A DNA stretch of 9,129 bases from an uncultured Eubacteriales bacterium (GTDB lineage: Bacteria; Bacillota; Clostridia; Christensenellales; Borkfalkiaceae), in the NCBI GenBank assembly GCA_900545325.1, contig UQZE01000080.1, positions 1 through 9,129 on the forward strand, given 5' to 3'. Both the position numbers and the translations under genes were made by a program. The first letter of the stretch is position 1; each line of letters starts with the position of its first letter. This document shows, one piece after another, positions 1-6,219 of this stretch. A model generated the notes under the pieces. It saw only the letters and a program-made list of their open reading frames with translations. It was not told the origin of the DNA and made no database searches.

Positions 1-22
1 CAGACGTGTGCTCTTCCGATCT
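1..22 (+). other. Illumina TruSeq adapter remnant (not genomic)
   Basis: The 22 bases read CAGACGTGTG followed by CTCTTCCGATCT, which is the 3' end of the standard Illumina TruSeq read-2 adapter in the orientation that abuts an insert. Recognised from memory of the adapter sequence; it matches with no mismatch. The galT reading frame is convincing right up to base 23, so the biological sequence starts there. The contig end is therefore an untrimmed read end, and the truncation of galT is technical. Confidence 0.96.
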
Positions 23-486
23 GGTTTGGAAAGGTTGATGGTGATTTCGAGGATATTGTTTCCGTCCCGGTATTCCCATTTGAGATTTTTATCGATAGCG
101 GTCTTTTGTATGTAGTTGTTTTTGATGCACATATCGTAAAAATACGCGCAAGCCGCCTCCACGCCCTCGCTTTCGCGCAGGCGGTAAAACTCCTCGTTCA
201 CCTTTGACGGTTTGGGCGTCAGTATGCCGAAAATATACGTGCTGTAAAGATTTTCCGTTCCTTCTTCGCAAAGCCCGTTTTCGCGCGCATAGCTTTCCAC
301 CGCCGCCACAAGCTCGTCGGGAACGCTCATTTTCTTCACGTCCGCAACTTCCGCCTCTTCCGCGGGTTCCGTCAAACGGAATTCGCGCAGCAGCAGGTTG
401 CGGGTATAGATCGCGTCCAGCTTGTCGAGGTGCAGAAACTCCTGCGCGTACGCCAAGAGTTTTTCAGTCAGAATTTTTCCGTCCAT
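23..486 (-). CDS. galT: UDP-glucose--hexose-1-phosphate uridylyltransferase, class 2 (GalT), N-terminal fragment
   Basis: First ~154 residues of a class 2 GalT, the Firmicutes type, which in the Leloir pathway exchanges UMP between UDP-glucose and galactose-1-phosphate in the cytoplasm. The family is recognised from the segment ILTPKPSKVNEEFYRL (residues ~88-103), then an AxxYFYDMCIKNNYIQ stretch (~113-126) and LEITINLSKP at the cut end; these correspond to the conserved TPRPSxVN, NNYI and EITINLSKPEKDP blocks of the family. The full protein would be around 500 residues, so the C-terminal catalytic part is missing. The start ATG is preceded by AAGGGAGAACGACT, a good ribosome binding site. The start lies inside the last 23 bases of the methyltransferase gene, so the two are probably co-transcribed and translationally coupled. 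The 3' end is lost at the adapter junction, not by mutation. Confidence 0.88.
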
Positions 487-1618
487 AGTCGTTCTCCCTT
501 TTGCCGAAATATTCGTATAACCTACATTCCTTGTCGGAATTGTATAATTTTCTGTTTTTATCCGCCTTTTTGCCGAACGCCCGTTCGAAATCCTTATCTT
601 CGGCGATGGCGAAAAGCGACCAGTTATCCAGCCCCCGGTATGCCCGGCCGAGCGCTCCGTACAGGGCGCGCGCCTCCCGCTCCGTCAGCACCCTGTCGCC
701 GTAGGGCGGGTTCGTTACGATCACGCCGTCCGAAAGCGGGCTGCAAAATTCCCGCGCGTCTACGACTTTGAATTTCACCTTATCCGCGACGCCCGCGCGG
801 CGGGCGTGCCGTTCGGCGAGCTTTACCGCACGAGGATCTATATCCGAGCCGATCACGTCGATTTCCCTGTCCCGCCGTTCTCTGTCCTTCGCCTCTTCGC
901 GCGCTCCCGCAATCGCTCCCTGCGGCATAAAACAGAAATCTTCAAAGGCGAACTTCCTGAAAATCCCCGGCGCTACGTCGAGGGCGTAGAGTGCGGCTTC
1001 CACGGCGATCGTCCCCGATCCGCAGAACGGATCGCGCAACGGTTTTCTGTAAGAATACCCGCTCAAAAGCACCATGGCCGCCGCGAGATTTTCGCGTATC
1101 GGCGCCGCGCCGACCATATCGCGGTAACCGCGTTTATGCAGCCCCGTGCCCGTGGTGTCTATACGGATGACCGCCGTATCGCAGCAGATATCGAAAAAAA
1201 CGTACAGCGTTTCGCCACTTTCCGGCAGAACGCGGAGTTTATATTTTTCCGAAAGGCGCTTCGTTATCGCCTTTTTTACGATCTTCTGACAGGCGGACAG
1301 GGCGAAAAGCCTGCTCTTTACGCTTTTGCCGTTGACGATTACTTTCGTTTCCCTCCGGCAGTAGTCTTCCCAGCGCAGGGAATACACGCCGTCGAAAAGC
1401 GCGTCGAAAGTTTCCGCGCGGAAAACGCCCGCGTCGAGGTACACTCTGTCCGCCGTGCGCAAAAACACGTTGAGCCGCGCTATATCCGATAAAGCGCCCG
1501 TTACGCTCATGGCGCCGCGCTCCGCTTTCGGTTCGGCAAAACCGAGTTTTTTCAGTTCGCGCTTGGCGACGGCCTCTACGCCGGAAGCGGCGGTAACAGT
1601 CAGTTTCACTTCGTCCAT
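464..1618 (-). CDS. THUMP domain class I SAM-dependent RNA methyltransferase (RlmL/YpsC-like)
   Basis: A 384-residue COG0116-type protein: N-terminal ferredoxin-like/THUMP region (about residues 1-155) for RNA binding and a C-terminal Rossmann methyltransferase. Visible motifs are SAM motif I DPFCGSGT (196-203), the acidic SAM-ribose loop GSDIDP (257-262) and the catalytic NPPY (303-306) typical of N-methyltransferases acting on a base exocyclic amine. E. coli RlmL makes m2G in 23S rRNA and B. subtilis YpsC is the close Firmicutes relative; the exact target here is inferred. Length matches YpsC (about 380 aa), not the longer RlmKL fusion. The start is supported by the family-typical N-terminus (KLTVTAASGVEAVAKREL), although no Shine-Dalgarno precedes it; the upstream bases are only TATA-like repeats. 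galT follows with a 23-base overlap. Alternative: another THUMP methyltransferase of the TrmN/Trm14 type, less likely. Confidence 0.92.
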   Translation of the reverse strand: MDEVKLTVTAASGVEAVAKRELKKLGFAEPKAERGAMSVTGALSDIARLNVFLRTADRVYLDAGVFRAETFDALFDGVYSLRWEDYCRRETKVIVNGKSVKSRLFALSACQKIVKKAITKRLSEKYKLRVLPESGETLYVFFDICCDTAVIRIDTTGTGLHKRGYRDMVGAAPIRENLAAAMVLLSGYSYRKPLRDPFCGSGTIAVEAALYALDVAPGIFRKFAFEDFCFMPQGAIAGAREEAKDRERRDREIDVIGSDIDPRAVKLAERHARRAGVADKVKFKVVDAREFCSPLSDGVIVTNPPYGDRVLTEREARALYGALGRAYRGLDNWSLFAIAEDKDFERAFGKKADKNRKLYNSDKECRLYEYFGKRENDYGRKNSD

Positions 1619-1629
1619 ATTATACTATT

Positions 1630-1658
1630 ATTATATAATACATCGCGCCATTTAGCAA
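1630..1658 (-). promoter_or_regulatory. Predicted sigma-A promoter of the RNA methyltransferase-galT operon
   Basis: On the minus strand, TTGCTA (1653-1658) is separated by 17 bp from a perfect TATAAT (1630-1635). Transcription would start near 1623, about five bases before the ATG at 1618. An alternative pairing, TTGCTT (1657-1662) with TATTAT (1635-1640) at 16 bp, would give about ten untranslated bases. In neither case is there room for or sign of a ribosome binding site. Inferred by eye; the -35 matches only four of six consensus bases. Confidence 0.5.
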
Positions 1659-1711
1659 GCAAAAAAATAAATCATTACGGCAACTTAGAATAAAAAAAGG
1701 ACAATAAAATA

Positions 1712-1745
1712 CCAAAAAAAGCCGCCGCGGAAATTCCGCGGCGGC
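1712..1745 (-). terminator. Rho-independent terminator of the RHH-clpB operon
   Basis: A perfect 10-bp inverted repeat, GCCGCCGCGG / CCGCGGCGGC, with a 5-base AATTT loop on the minus strand (1721-1745). On that strand it is followed by seven T residues (1714-1720) and then GG. The stem begins 10 bases past the clpB stop codon, a classic intrinsic terminator position. On the plus strand there is no following T-run, so it should terminate only clpB-direction transcription. Confidence 0.95.
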
Positions 1746-1755
1746 AAAACGCCGT

Positions 1756-4323
1756 TTACGAAACGTAAAGGCCGTTTTCGTTGGCATCCACTTTGATTAC
1801 GGCGTTCGGCAGATATTCGCCTTCAATGATATGCCGCGCGATCAGCGTTTCCACATTGTGCTGGATAAAACGTTTGAGCGGCCGCGCGCCGTAAACGGGA
1901 TCGTAACCGTTTTCCACGATGTAATCCTTCGCCTTATCCGTAACTTCGAGTTTCAGCTGTTTGTCCTTCAATCTCTTGTCGAGCGACCTCAGCATGAGAT
2001 CCACGATGGATTTTATTTCCTTTTTATCGAGCGGCTTGTAAAGCACTATCTCGTCAAGCCTGTTCAGAAATTCGGGGCGGAAATGCGCTTTCAGCAGCTT
2101 ATTGACCTCAGATTTCGCGCTTTCGGAAATCTCGCCGTTCACGATCCCGTCCAGAATGACGGAAGAGCCGAGGTTGGACGTCAATATGATTATGGTGTTC
2201 TTGAAATCTACCGTCCTGCCCTGCGAATCGGTGATGCGCCCGTCGTCGAGCACCTGGAGTAAAATATTGAACACGTCGGGATGCGCCTTTTCTATCTCGT
2301 CGAAGAGCACCACCGAATAGGGTTTGCGCCGCACGGCCTCGGTCAGTTGTCCGCCGTCCTCGAAGCCCACGTATCCCGGAGGCGCGCCGATCAGCCTCGA
2401 TACCGCGAATTTTTCCATGTATTCGCTCATGTCTATGCGGATTATGTTCCGTTCGTCGTCAAACAGGCACTCCGCCAGCGTTTTGGCAAGTTCGGTCTTG
2501 CCCACGCCCGTCGGCCCGAGGAAGAGGAAACTCCCGATCGGACGGTTGGGATCCGCAATGCCCGCGCGCGAACGCATGATGGCTTCGGAAACCTTTTCCA
2601 CCGCCTCGTCCTGCCCGATCACGCGTTTGTGCAGTATGCTTTCCAGATTGAGCAGCTTTTCGCGCTCGCCCTCCATCAGCTTGGAAACGGGAATACCCGT
2701 CCAACGGCAAATGATTTTCGCTATTTCCTCCTCTGTAACGCGGTCTTTCAACAGGTTGGTCTTGCCGGTGCCGTTCTTTTCCAGTTCTTCGAGTTCCTTT
2801 TTGAGCTGCGGTATCCTGCCGTATTTGAGTTCGCCCGCTTTATTGAGGTCGTACGCCCGCTCCGCCCGTTCGAGTTCGGCGTTGGCGGCGCCGAGGTCTT
2901 CCCTCAGTTTCTGCACCTTTCCGATGCTGTTCTTTTCGTTCTGCCACTTGGCGACCATTTCGTTATACTTGGCGGAAAGTTCGCTCTTTTCCTTTCTCAC
3001 TTCCTCAAGGTGCGCTTTCGCCAGTTCGTCGGTTTCCTTTTTGAGCGCGGCCTCCTCTATTTCGAGCTGCATGACCTTGCGGCGGATATCGTCTATCTCG
3101 CTCGGCATGGAATCGATATCGGTCTTGATCATGGCGCAGGCCTCGTCGATCAGGTCGATCGCCTTATCGGGCAGAAATCTGTCCGTGATATACCTGTCGG
3201 AAAGCGTCGCCGCCGCAATGATGGCGGAATCGCTGATCTTCACGCCGTGGAACACCTCGTAACGTTCTTTCAGTCCGCGCAGAATGGAAATTGTATCCTC
3301 CACCGTCGGCTCGCCCACGGTTACGGGCTGGAAACGCCGTTCGAGCGCGGGGTCTTTTTCGATATATTTGCGGTATTCGTCGAGCGTGGTCGCGCCTATG
3401 CAATGCAGTTCGCCGCGCGCCAGCATGGGTTTCAACAGATTGCCCGCGTCCATGGCGCCGTCCGTCTTGCCCGCGCCGACGATTGTGTGGAGCTCGTCTA
3501 TAAAGAGTATGATTTTCCCCTCGCTCTTCTTGACTTCGGACAGCACGGCCTTCAACCTTTCTTCAAACTCGCCCCTGTACTTGGCGCCCGCCACGAGCGC
3601 GCCCAGATCGAGAGAAAACAGCTTTCTGTCCTTGAGCGACTGCGGCACGTCCCCTTTCATGATGCGGATGGCGAGCCCCTCCGCGATGGCGGTCTTGCCG
3701 ACGCCCGCTTCGCCTATGAGAACGGGATTGTTTTTGGTCTTTCTCGAAAGTATGCGCACGACGTTTCTGATCTCGGCGTCCCTGCCGATAACGGGATCCA
3801 GCTTGTGCTGGCGCGCCCGCTCCACAAGGTCGGAACCGTATTTGTTGAGCACGTCGTACGTATCTTCGGGATTGTCGTTGGTAATGCGCACGTTGCCCCG
3901 CACCTCGGTGAGGACTTTGAGGAATTTATCCTTTTTCACGCCGTATCTTTCAAACAGGCCGCGCACCGTATAAGACGGGTTGTCGAGCATGCCTAAAAAG
4001 ATATGTTCTACGGAAATATATTCGTCCTTCATGTCCGACGCGGTCTTTTCCGCGGCGGAAAGCGCTTTATTCAGTTCCTGCGAGGCGTACACGCTGCCGC
4101 CGCTCGTCTTCGGCAGTTTTTCCACCGCGGCGAGGGCGTCCGCATGCAGCGAGGGAACGTCCGCCTGCATTTTATTCAGCAATTCGCTTATGAGCCCGTC
4201 CCCGTCGGTCATCGCCGCAAGGAAATGCTCTTCCGTAAGTTCGGGGTTGCCGTTTTCCCCCGCGAGGCGCTGCGCCGCCCCGATTATTTCCAAAGCTTTT
4301 TGCGTAAAGTTATTGTTCGTCAT
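1756..4323 (-). CDS. clpB: ATP-dependent protein disaggregase ClpB (Hsp100)
   Basis: Complete 855-residue ClpB, normal length for the family. It threads aggregated proteins through a hexameric ring, working with DnaK/DnaJ/GrpE in the cytoplasm. Domain order: N-terminal double Clp repeat (~1-145); first AAA+ module with Walker A GEAGVGKT (204-211), pore loop KYRGE (248-252), Walker B ILFIDE (272-277) and arginine finger ERR (328-330); the coiled-coil middle domain (~405-525) that separates ClpB from ClpA/ClpC; second AAA+ module with Walker A GPTGVGKT (603-610), Walker B VVLFDE (671-676), pore loop GYVG (650-653) and sensor-2 GAR (812-814). All key residues are intact. There is no ClpP-docking loop evident, as expected for ClpB. 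The ATG follows AAAGGAGGTGA, whose first bases overlap the stop of the upstream RHH gene (15 bp gap), so translation is likely coupled. The operon ends in a strong hairpin terminator. Confidence 0.98.
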   Translation of the reverse strand: MTNNNFTQKALEIIGAAQRLAGENGNPELTEEHFLAAMTDGDGLISELLNKMQADVPSLHADALAAVEKLPKTSGGSVYASQELNKALSAAEKTASDMKDEYISVEHIFLGMLDNPSYTVRGLFERYGVKKDKFLKVLTEVRGNVRITNDNPEDTYDVLNKYGSDLVERARQHKLDPVIGRDAEIRNVVRILSRKTKNNPVLIGEAGVGKTAIAEGLAIRIMKGDVPQSLKDRKLFSLDLGALVAGAKYRGEFEERLKAVLSEVKKSEGKIILFIDELHTIVGAGKTDGAMDAGNLLKPMLARGELHCIGATTLDEYRKYIEKDPALERRFQPVTVGEPTVEDTISILRGLKERYEVFHGVKISDSAIIAAATLSDRYITDRFLPDKAIDLIDEACAMIKTDIDSMPSEIDDIRRKVMQLEIEEAALKKETDELAKAHLEEVRKEKSELSAKYNEMVAKWQNEKNSIGKVQKLREDLGAANAELERAERAYDLNKAGELKYGRIPQLKKELEELEKNGTGKTNLLKDRVTEEEIAKIICRWTGIPVSKLMEGEREKLLNLESILHKRVIGQDEAVEKVSEAIMRSRAGIADPNRPIGSFLFLGPTGVGKTELAKTLAECLFDDERNIIRIDMSEYMEKFAVSRLIGAPPGYVGFEDGGQLTEAVRRKPYSVVLFDEIEKAHPDVFNILLQVLDDGRITDSQGRTVDFKNTIIILTSNLGSSVILDGIVNGEISESAKSEVNKLLKAHFRPEFLNRLDEIVLYKPLDKKEIKSIVDLMLRSLDKRLKDKQLKLEVTDKAKDYIVENGYDPVYGARPLKRFIQHNVETLIARHIIEGEYLPNAVIKVDANENGLYVS

Positions 4324-4338
4324 AAAAATTCACCTCCT

Positions 4339-4980
4339 TTAAATGACGGGTTTGCCGTAAAATTCTTTTCTGAACGCATATTCTATTTCCTTGACCGAAA
4401 AGCCGTCGCTGTCCAGATTTACGAAATATTCGTTGATGAGCGCGTCGAACGCGCCGATATAATGCGCGATCGCCGAAGCGAGCGCCGTCGGCCCGATTTC
4501 AGCCCGCGGCCGCAAAAATACGCGCCGCATGCGGTTTTCCTCTATCGCGCAGGGAATGTTTTCGGACACGTACCGTCGTTCGAGAGCTGCCCACAGGCGG
4601 AAAAATTCGTCTATGGCGCGCCGCACGAATTCGTTGCCCGTGCGCGAAGAAACTTTCAGTTCGCCGAGATATTCGTGTTCGTAAGGATAGATTTCCACGA
4701 GGTATTTCATCGTAGGCTTATATCTGTAAGAAATGCTCCCCGTAACTGTCGCCGCGCTCGAAGAAGCCGTAAAGAAGTGCAGATTGTCGTGCCGCGCGAG
4801 CAAATCCTCCACGCAGCGGAATAAATCGGCGTTTTTCTTCAGTGCCGTTTCGTACCCGACGTTTTCGGCAAGCGCCTGGTTGATATACGCCGAACGGCTG
4901 AGACCGCCCCTGCGCGCCGCCTTGTCCACGAGTTTCATAACCTCGTCGTCCAGAACCAAAGAATAAACGGTTTTAGCCAT
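4339..4980 (-). CDS. Ribbon-helix-helix (CopG/MetJ/Arc-type) DNA-binding protein, candidate clpB operon regulator
   Basis: A 213-residue protein. Its first ~45 residues fit the RHH fold: a short strand (TVYSLVLDD, 4-12), a helix (EVMKLVDKAARRGG), then LSRSAYINQALAENVGY, where SRSAYINQAL resembles the helix-turn-helix-2 signature of CopG-type dimers. The remaining ~160 residues have no motif I can name; they mix predicted strands (GSISYRYKP, MKYLVEIYPY, ELKVSSRTG) and helices (EFVRRAIDEFFRLWAALERR) and may be a sensing or oligomerisation domain. The frame is open to 5055, but the start was set at 4980 because AGGAGG sits 5 bases upstream and the predicted promoter (5003-5030) lies inside the extra open segment. 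It is the first gene of the clpB operon, 15 bp ahead, which suggests autoregulation and control of clpB. Function is inferred; the RHH call is by pattern. Confidence 0.8.
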   Translation of the reverse strand: MAKTVYSLVLDDEVMKLVDKAARRGGLSRSAYINQALAENVGYETALKKNADLFRCVEDLLARHDNLHFFTASSSAATVTGSISYRYKPTMKYLVEIYPYEHEYLGELKVSSRTGNEFVRRAIDEFFRLWAALERRYVSENIPCAIEENRMRRVFLRPRAEIGPTALASAIAHYIGAFDALINEYFVNLDSDGFSVKEIEYAFRKEFYGKPVI

Positions 4981-4992
4981 CTCTCCCTCCTT

Positions 4993-5044
4993 TTTTAATA
5001 ATATTGTAACACGTTTTAATAATTTGTCAAGCATTTTATATAAT
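4993..5044 (-). repeat. 21-bp-phased direct repeats across the RHH-clpB promoter (candidate operator)
   Basis: Reading the minus strand, ATTATTAAAA occurs exactly at 5014-5023 and 4993-5002, on either side of the -10 element, with start points 21 bp apart. A degenerate third copy (ATTATATAAA, 8 of 10) sits at 5035-5044, again 21 bp away. A spacing of two helical turns puts the copies on one face of DNA, a pattern compatible with cooperative binding of RHH dimers. The region is very AT-rich, so chance repetition is possible. Confidence 0.45.
5003..5030 (-). promoter_or_regulatory. Predicted sigma-A promoter of the RHH-clpB operon
   Basis: Minus-strand TTGACA (5025-5030, consensus) and TACAAT (5003-5008, one mismatch) are 16 bp apart. 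The expected start near 4996 gives a ~16-base leader holding the AGGAGG ribosome binding site of the RHH gene. No CIRCE element (TTAGCACTC-N9-GAGTGCTAA) and no CtsR heptamer repeat (GGTCAAA type) is visible, the usual clpB control sites in Firmicutes. Confidence 0.8.
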
Positions 5045-5098
5045 TTTATATTCAAATTTTTGAAATAATTTTAATCGACAAAATTTTTACCGTTAGCC

Positions 5099-5127
5099 TT
5101 GACACCGCTTTTCGTTTTCGTTATAAT
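5099..5127 (+). promoter_or_regulatory. Perfect-consensus sigma-A promoter of the rnf operon
   Basis: TTGACA (5099-5104), a 17-bp spacer and TATAAT (5122-5127): both boxes and the spacing match the sigma-A consensus exactly. Transcription should start near 5134, inside the adjacent palindrome. Such a strong unadorned promoter usually needs a repressor if expression is conditional. It diverges from the RHH-clpB promoter, with about 70 bp between the two -35 boxes. Confidence 0.9.
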
Positions 5128-5144
5128 ATATATCGCGATATATA
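5127..5144 (+). promoter_or_regulatory. 18-bp perfect palindrome over the predicted transcription start (candidate operator)
   Basis: TATATATCG followed by its exact reverse complement CGATATATA. It begins at the last base of the -10 box and covers the predicted +1. The right half is followed directly by a second GATATATA copy (5145-5152), giving an 8-bp tandem repeat. Position and symmetry fit a repressor operator; I do not recognise the site as that of a known regulator (it is not a Rex TTGTTAA-type site). Confidence 0.55.
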
Positions 5145-5160
5145 GATATATAATTGTTTA

Positions 5161-5178
5161 GCGGAGAGATTGCTCCGC
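5161..5178 (+). other. 5' leader hairpin just upstream of the first rnf-operon gene
   Basis: GCGGAG (5161-5166), a 6-base loop AGATTG, and CTCCGC (5173-5178) form a perfect 6-bp GC-rich stem in an otherwise AT-rich leader. It ends two bases before the GGGAA that could serve as ribosome binding site for the ATG at 5191. It also buries the only strong GGAG of the leader in the stem. No T-run follows, so it is not a terminator. Confidence 0.5.
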
Positions 5179-5190
5179 CGGGAATACGGT

Positions 5191-5655
5191 ATGGCGAGGA
5201 TCGACGCGGATGTAATAAAAACTTCAAAACCTTTCAAAAAGTTTGATTTGTGTTTATATATATCCGTTTTTGTCATTATCGTCGTGCTTTTTTTATGCTA
5301 TAACAGTTGCGGAAAGCAAAAAAACATTTCCGCGATCGAAATTTCCGTCAAGGGGGAAATCGTATATACCTATGACTTTTCCTCGGGAAAAAGCGCGGTC
5401 TATTCTTCCTCCGTCACGGAGGAAAAGCAAGGCGGGTTGCTGCTCGTAACCGTAAAAACGGAGGGCGGTTTCAACCTGATAGAGATCGACGCGGAAGAGC
5501 GTTCCGCCCGCATGCGGGACGCCGATTGCTCCGCGCGCAGGGACTGCGTGCATACGAAAGCCATAGGCAGAAACGGCGGCGCCATCGTATGCGTGCCGCA
5601 CGAAGTGGTCGTTTCGGCCTCGGGCGGCGGCGTACAGCCGCCCGTAGCGGGGTGA
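5191..5655 (+). CDS. Membrane-anchored NusG domain II-containing protein
   Basis: A 154-residue protein with a basic N-terminus, one membrane segment (~19-38, LCLYISVFVIIVVLFLCY) and an extracytoplasmic domain that resembles the stand-alone NusG_II family found beside rnf and FMN-binding genes in Clostridia. Family hallmarks seen are the strand pairs IEISVKGEIVYTY and FNLIEIDAEERSARMRDADC, then C119 and IVCVPHEVVV near the end. The three cysteines (113, 119, 134) match the family's ADC...C...VCLP positions. Function is unknown; no evidence of a role in transcription. The ATG at 5191 was chosen, with a modest GGGAA six bases before it; a TTG at 5170 is in frame but its GGAG is only three bases away and lies in a hairpin. 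First gene of the operon; the next gene starts three bases after its stop. C-terminal tail is Gly/Pro-rich. Confidence 0.8.
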   Translation: MARIDADVIKTSKPFKKFDLCLYISVFVIIVVLFLCYNSCGKQKNISAIEISVKGEIVYTYDFSSGKSAVYSSSVTEEKQGGLLLVTVKTEGGFNLIEIDAEERSARMRDADCSARRDCVHTKAIGRNGGAIVCVPHEVVVSASGGGVQPPVAG

Positions 5656-5658
5656 AAC

Positions 5659-6171
5659 ATGCAGCGTTCTTTATCCAAAAAGATTGCGGGAACGGCCGTG
5701 CTCGCCGCGCTCGCGCTCATCGCGTTCATGATAGAAAGCCTGTTCCCGCCCCTGTTCATTCCCGGCGCGAAGATGGGGCTTTCCAATATTTTTACCTTTC
5801 TCGCCCTCATTTTATACGGCGGAGGCAGCGCGTTTGCCGTCATCTTGACAAAGTGCCTGCTCGGAGCCGTGTTCGGCGGGAATTTTTCCGCGCTCATGTA
5901 CTCGTTGCCGGCCTCTTTCGCGGCGTTCGCGGCGGAGTACGCGCTCTTTCGGTTTCTCTTTCCGAAAACGTCGCTCACGGCGATCAGCGTAACTGCGGCT
6001 ACGCTGCACAACATAGTGCAGAACCTCGTTTTCTGCCTGGTTACCGAAACGCCCGAAGCGCTGATTTACCTGCCCTACCTCGCACTCACGGGCGCGGTTG
6101 CAGGCGTGATCGTGGGGCTGGCCGCCTATCTTACGGTAAAAGCCCTGCCAAAAAACTATTTCGCCCGTTGA
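5659..6171 (+). CDS. Gx transporter family / Hpre_diP_synt_I integral membrane protein
   Basis: A 170-residue hydrophobic protein with about five to six membrane segments and the family signature near the N-terminus: an acidic residue in the first helix (E26), FPPLFIPGAKMGLSNIFTFLAL (key residues P30, P35-G36-A37-K38, G40-L41-x-N43), followed by LLGAVFGGNF (67-76) and HNIVQN (117-122). This family is often annotated as heptaprenyl diphosphate synthase component I, but it lacks any prenyl synthase motif and looks like a small ECF S-component-like transporter; the substrate is unknown. It sits between the NusG_II gene (3 bp gap) and rnfC (48 bp), a neighbourhood repeatedly seen in Clostridia, so a role in supplying or maintaining the Rnf complex is plausible but inferred. 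The preceding GGGGTGA, overlapping the previous stop, serves as ribosome binding site. Confidence 0.85.
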   Translation: MQRSLSKKIAGTAVLAALALIAFMIESLFPPLFIPGAKMGLSNIFTFLALILYGGGSAFAVILTKCLLGAVFGGNFSALMYSLPASFAAFAAEYALFRFLFPKTSLTAISVTAATLHNIVQNLVFCLVTETPEALIYLPYLALTGAVAGVIVGLAAYLTVKALPKNYFAR

Positions 6172-6219
6172 AGCGGCAAGCCCGCTCTTCATACAAATCA
6201 TTTCAGGAGGATATATATC

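Larger units (their letters stand above)
4981..5190. other. AT-rich divergent regulatory region between RHH-clpB and rnf operons
   Basis: About 210 bases without a gene, separating two divergent operons. It holds the two promoters, the phased direct repeats and the palindrome listed separately. A small inverted repeat TTCAA-ATTT-TTGAA (5051-5064) lies between the -35 boxes. GC content is far lower than in the flanking genes. No small gene or RNA gene was recognised. Confidence 0.7.

Noticed and set aside
1721..1745. Bidirectional terminator also serving the plus strand
   Set aside because: No T-run follows the stem on the plus strand and no plus-strand gene ends there.
2281..3996. 571-codon open frame on the plus strand, antisense to clpB
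   Set aside because: It lies entirely opposite an intact clpB with full motifs; the translation is low-complexity in Phe/Arg/His/Leu, resembles no family, and long antisense frames are expected in GC-rich coding DNA.
4981..5055. N-terminal extension of the RHH protein (25 more residues)
   Set aside because: It would start upstream of the predicted promoter and has no SD; the internal ATG at 4980 has AGGAGG at proper distance and gives the expected RHH N-terminus.
5051..5064. Inverted repeat TTCAA-ATTT-TTGAA as an operator
   Set aside because: Too short and embedded in AT-rich DNA; chance occurrence is likely.
5659..6171. Heptaprenyl diphosphate synthase component I
   Set aside because: This is a legacy family name; the protein is a small polytopic membrane protein with no aspartate-rich prenyl synthase motif and no partner synthase gene nearby.
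6172..6186. Small hairpin AGCGG-CAAGC-CCGCT between the Gx-transporter gene and rnfC as a terminator
   Set aside because: Only a 5-bp stem and no following T-run; an operon-internal terminator is not supported, though some effect on mRNA stability cannot be excluded.
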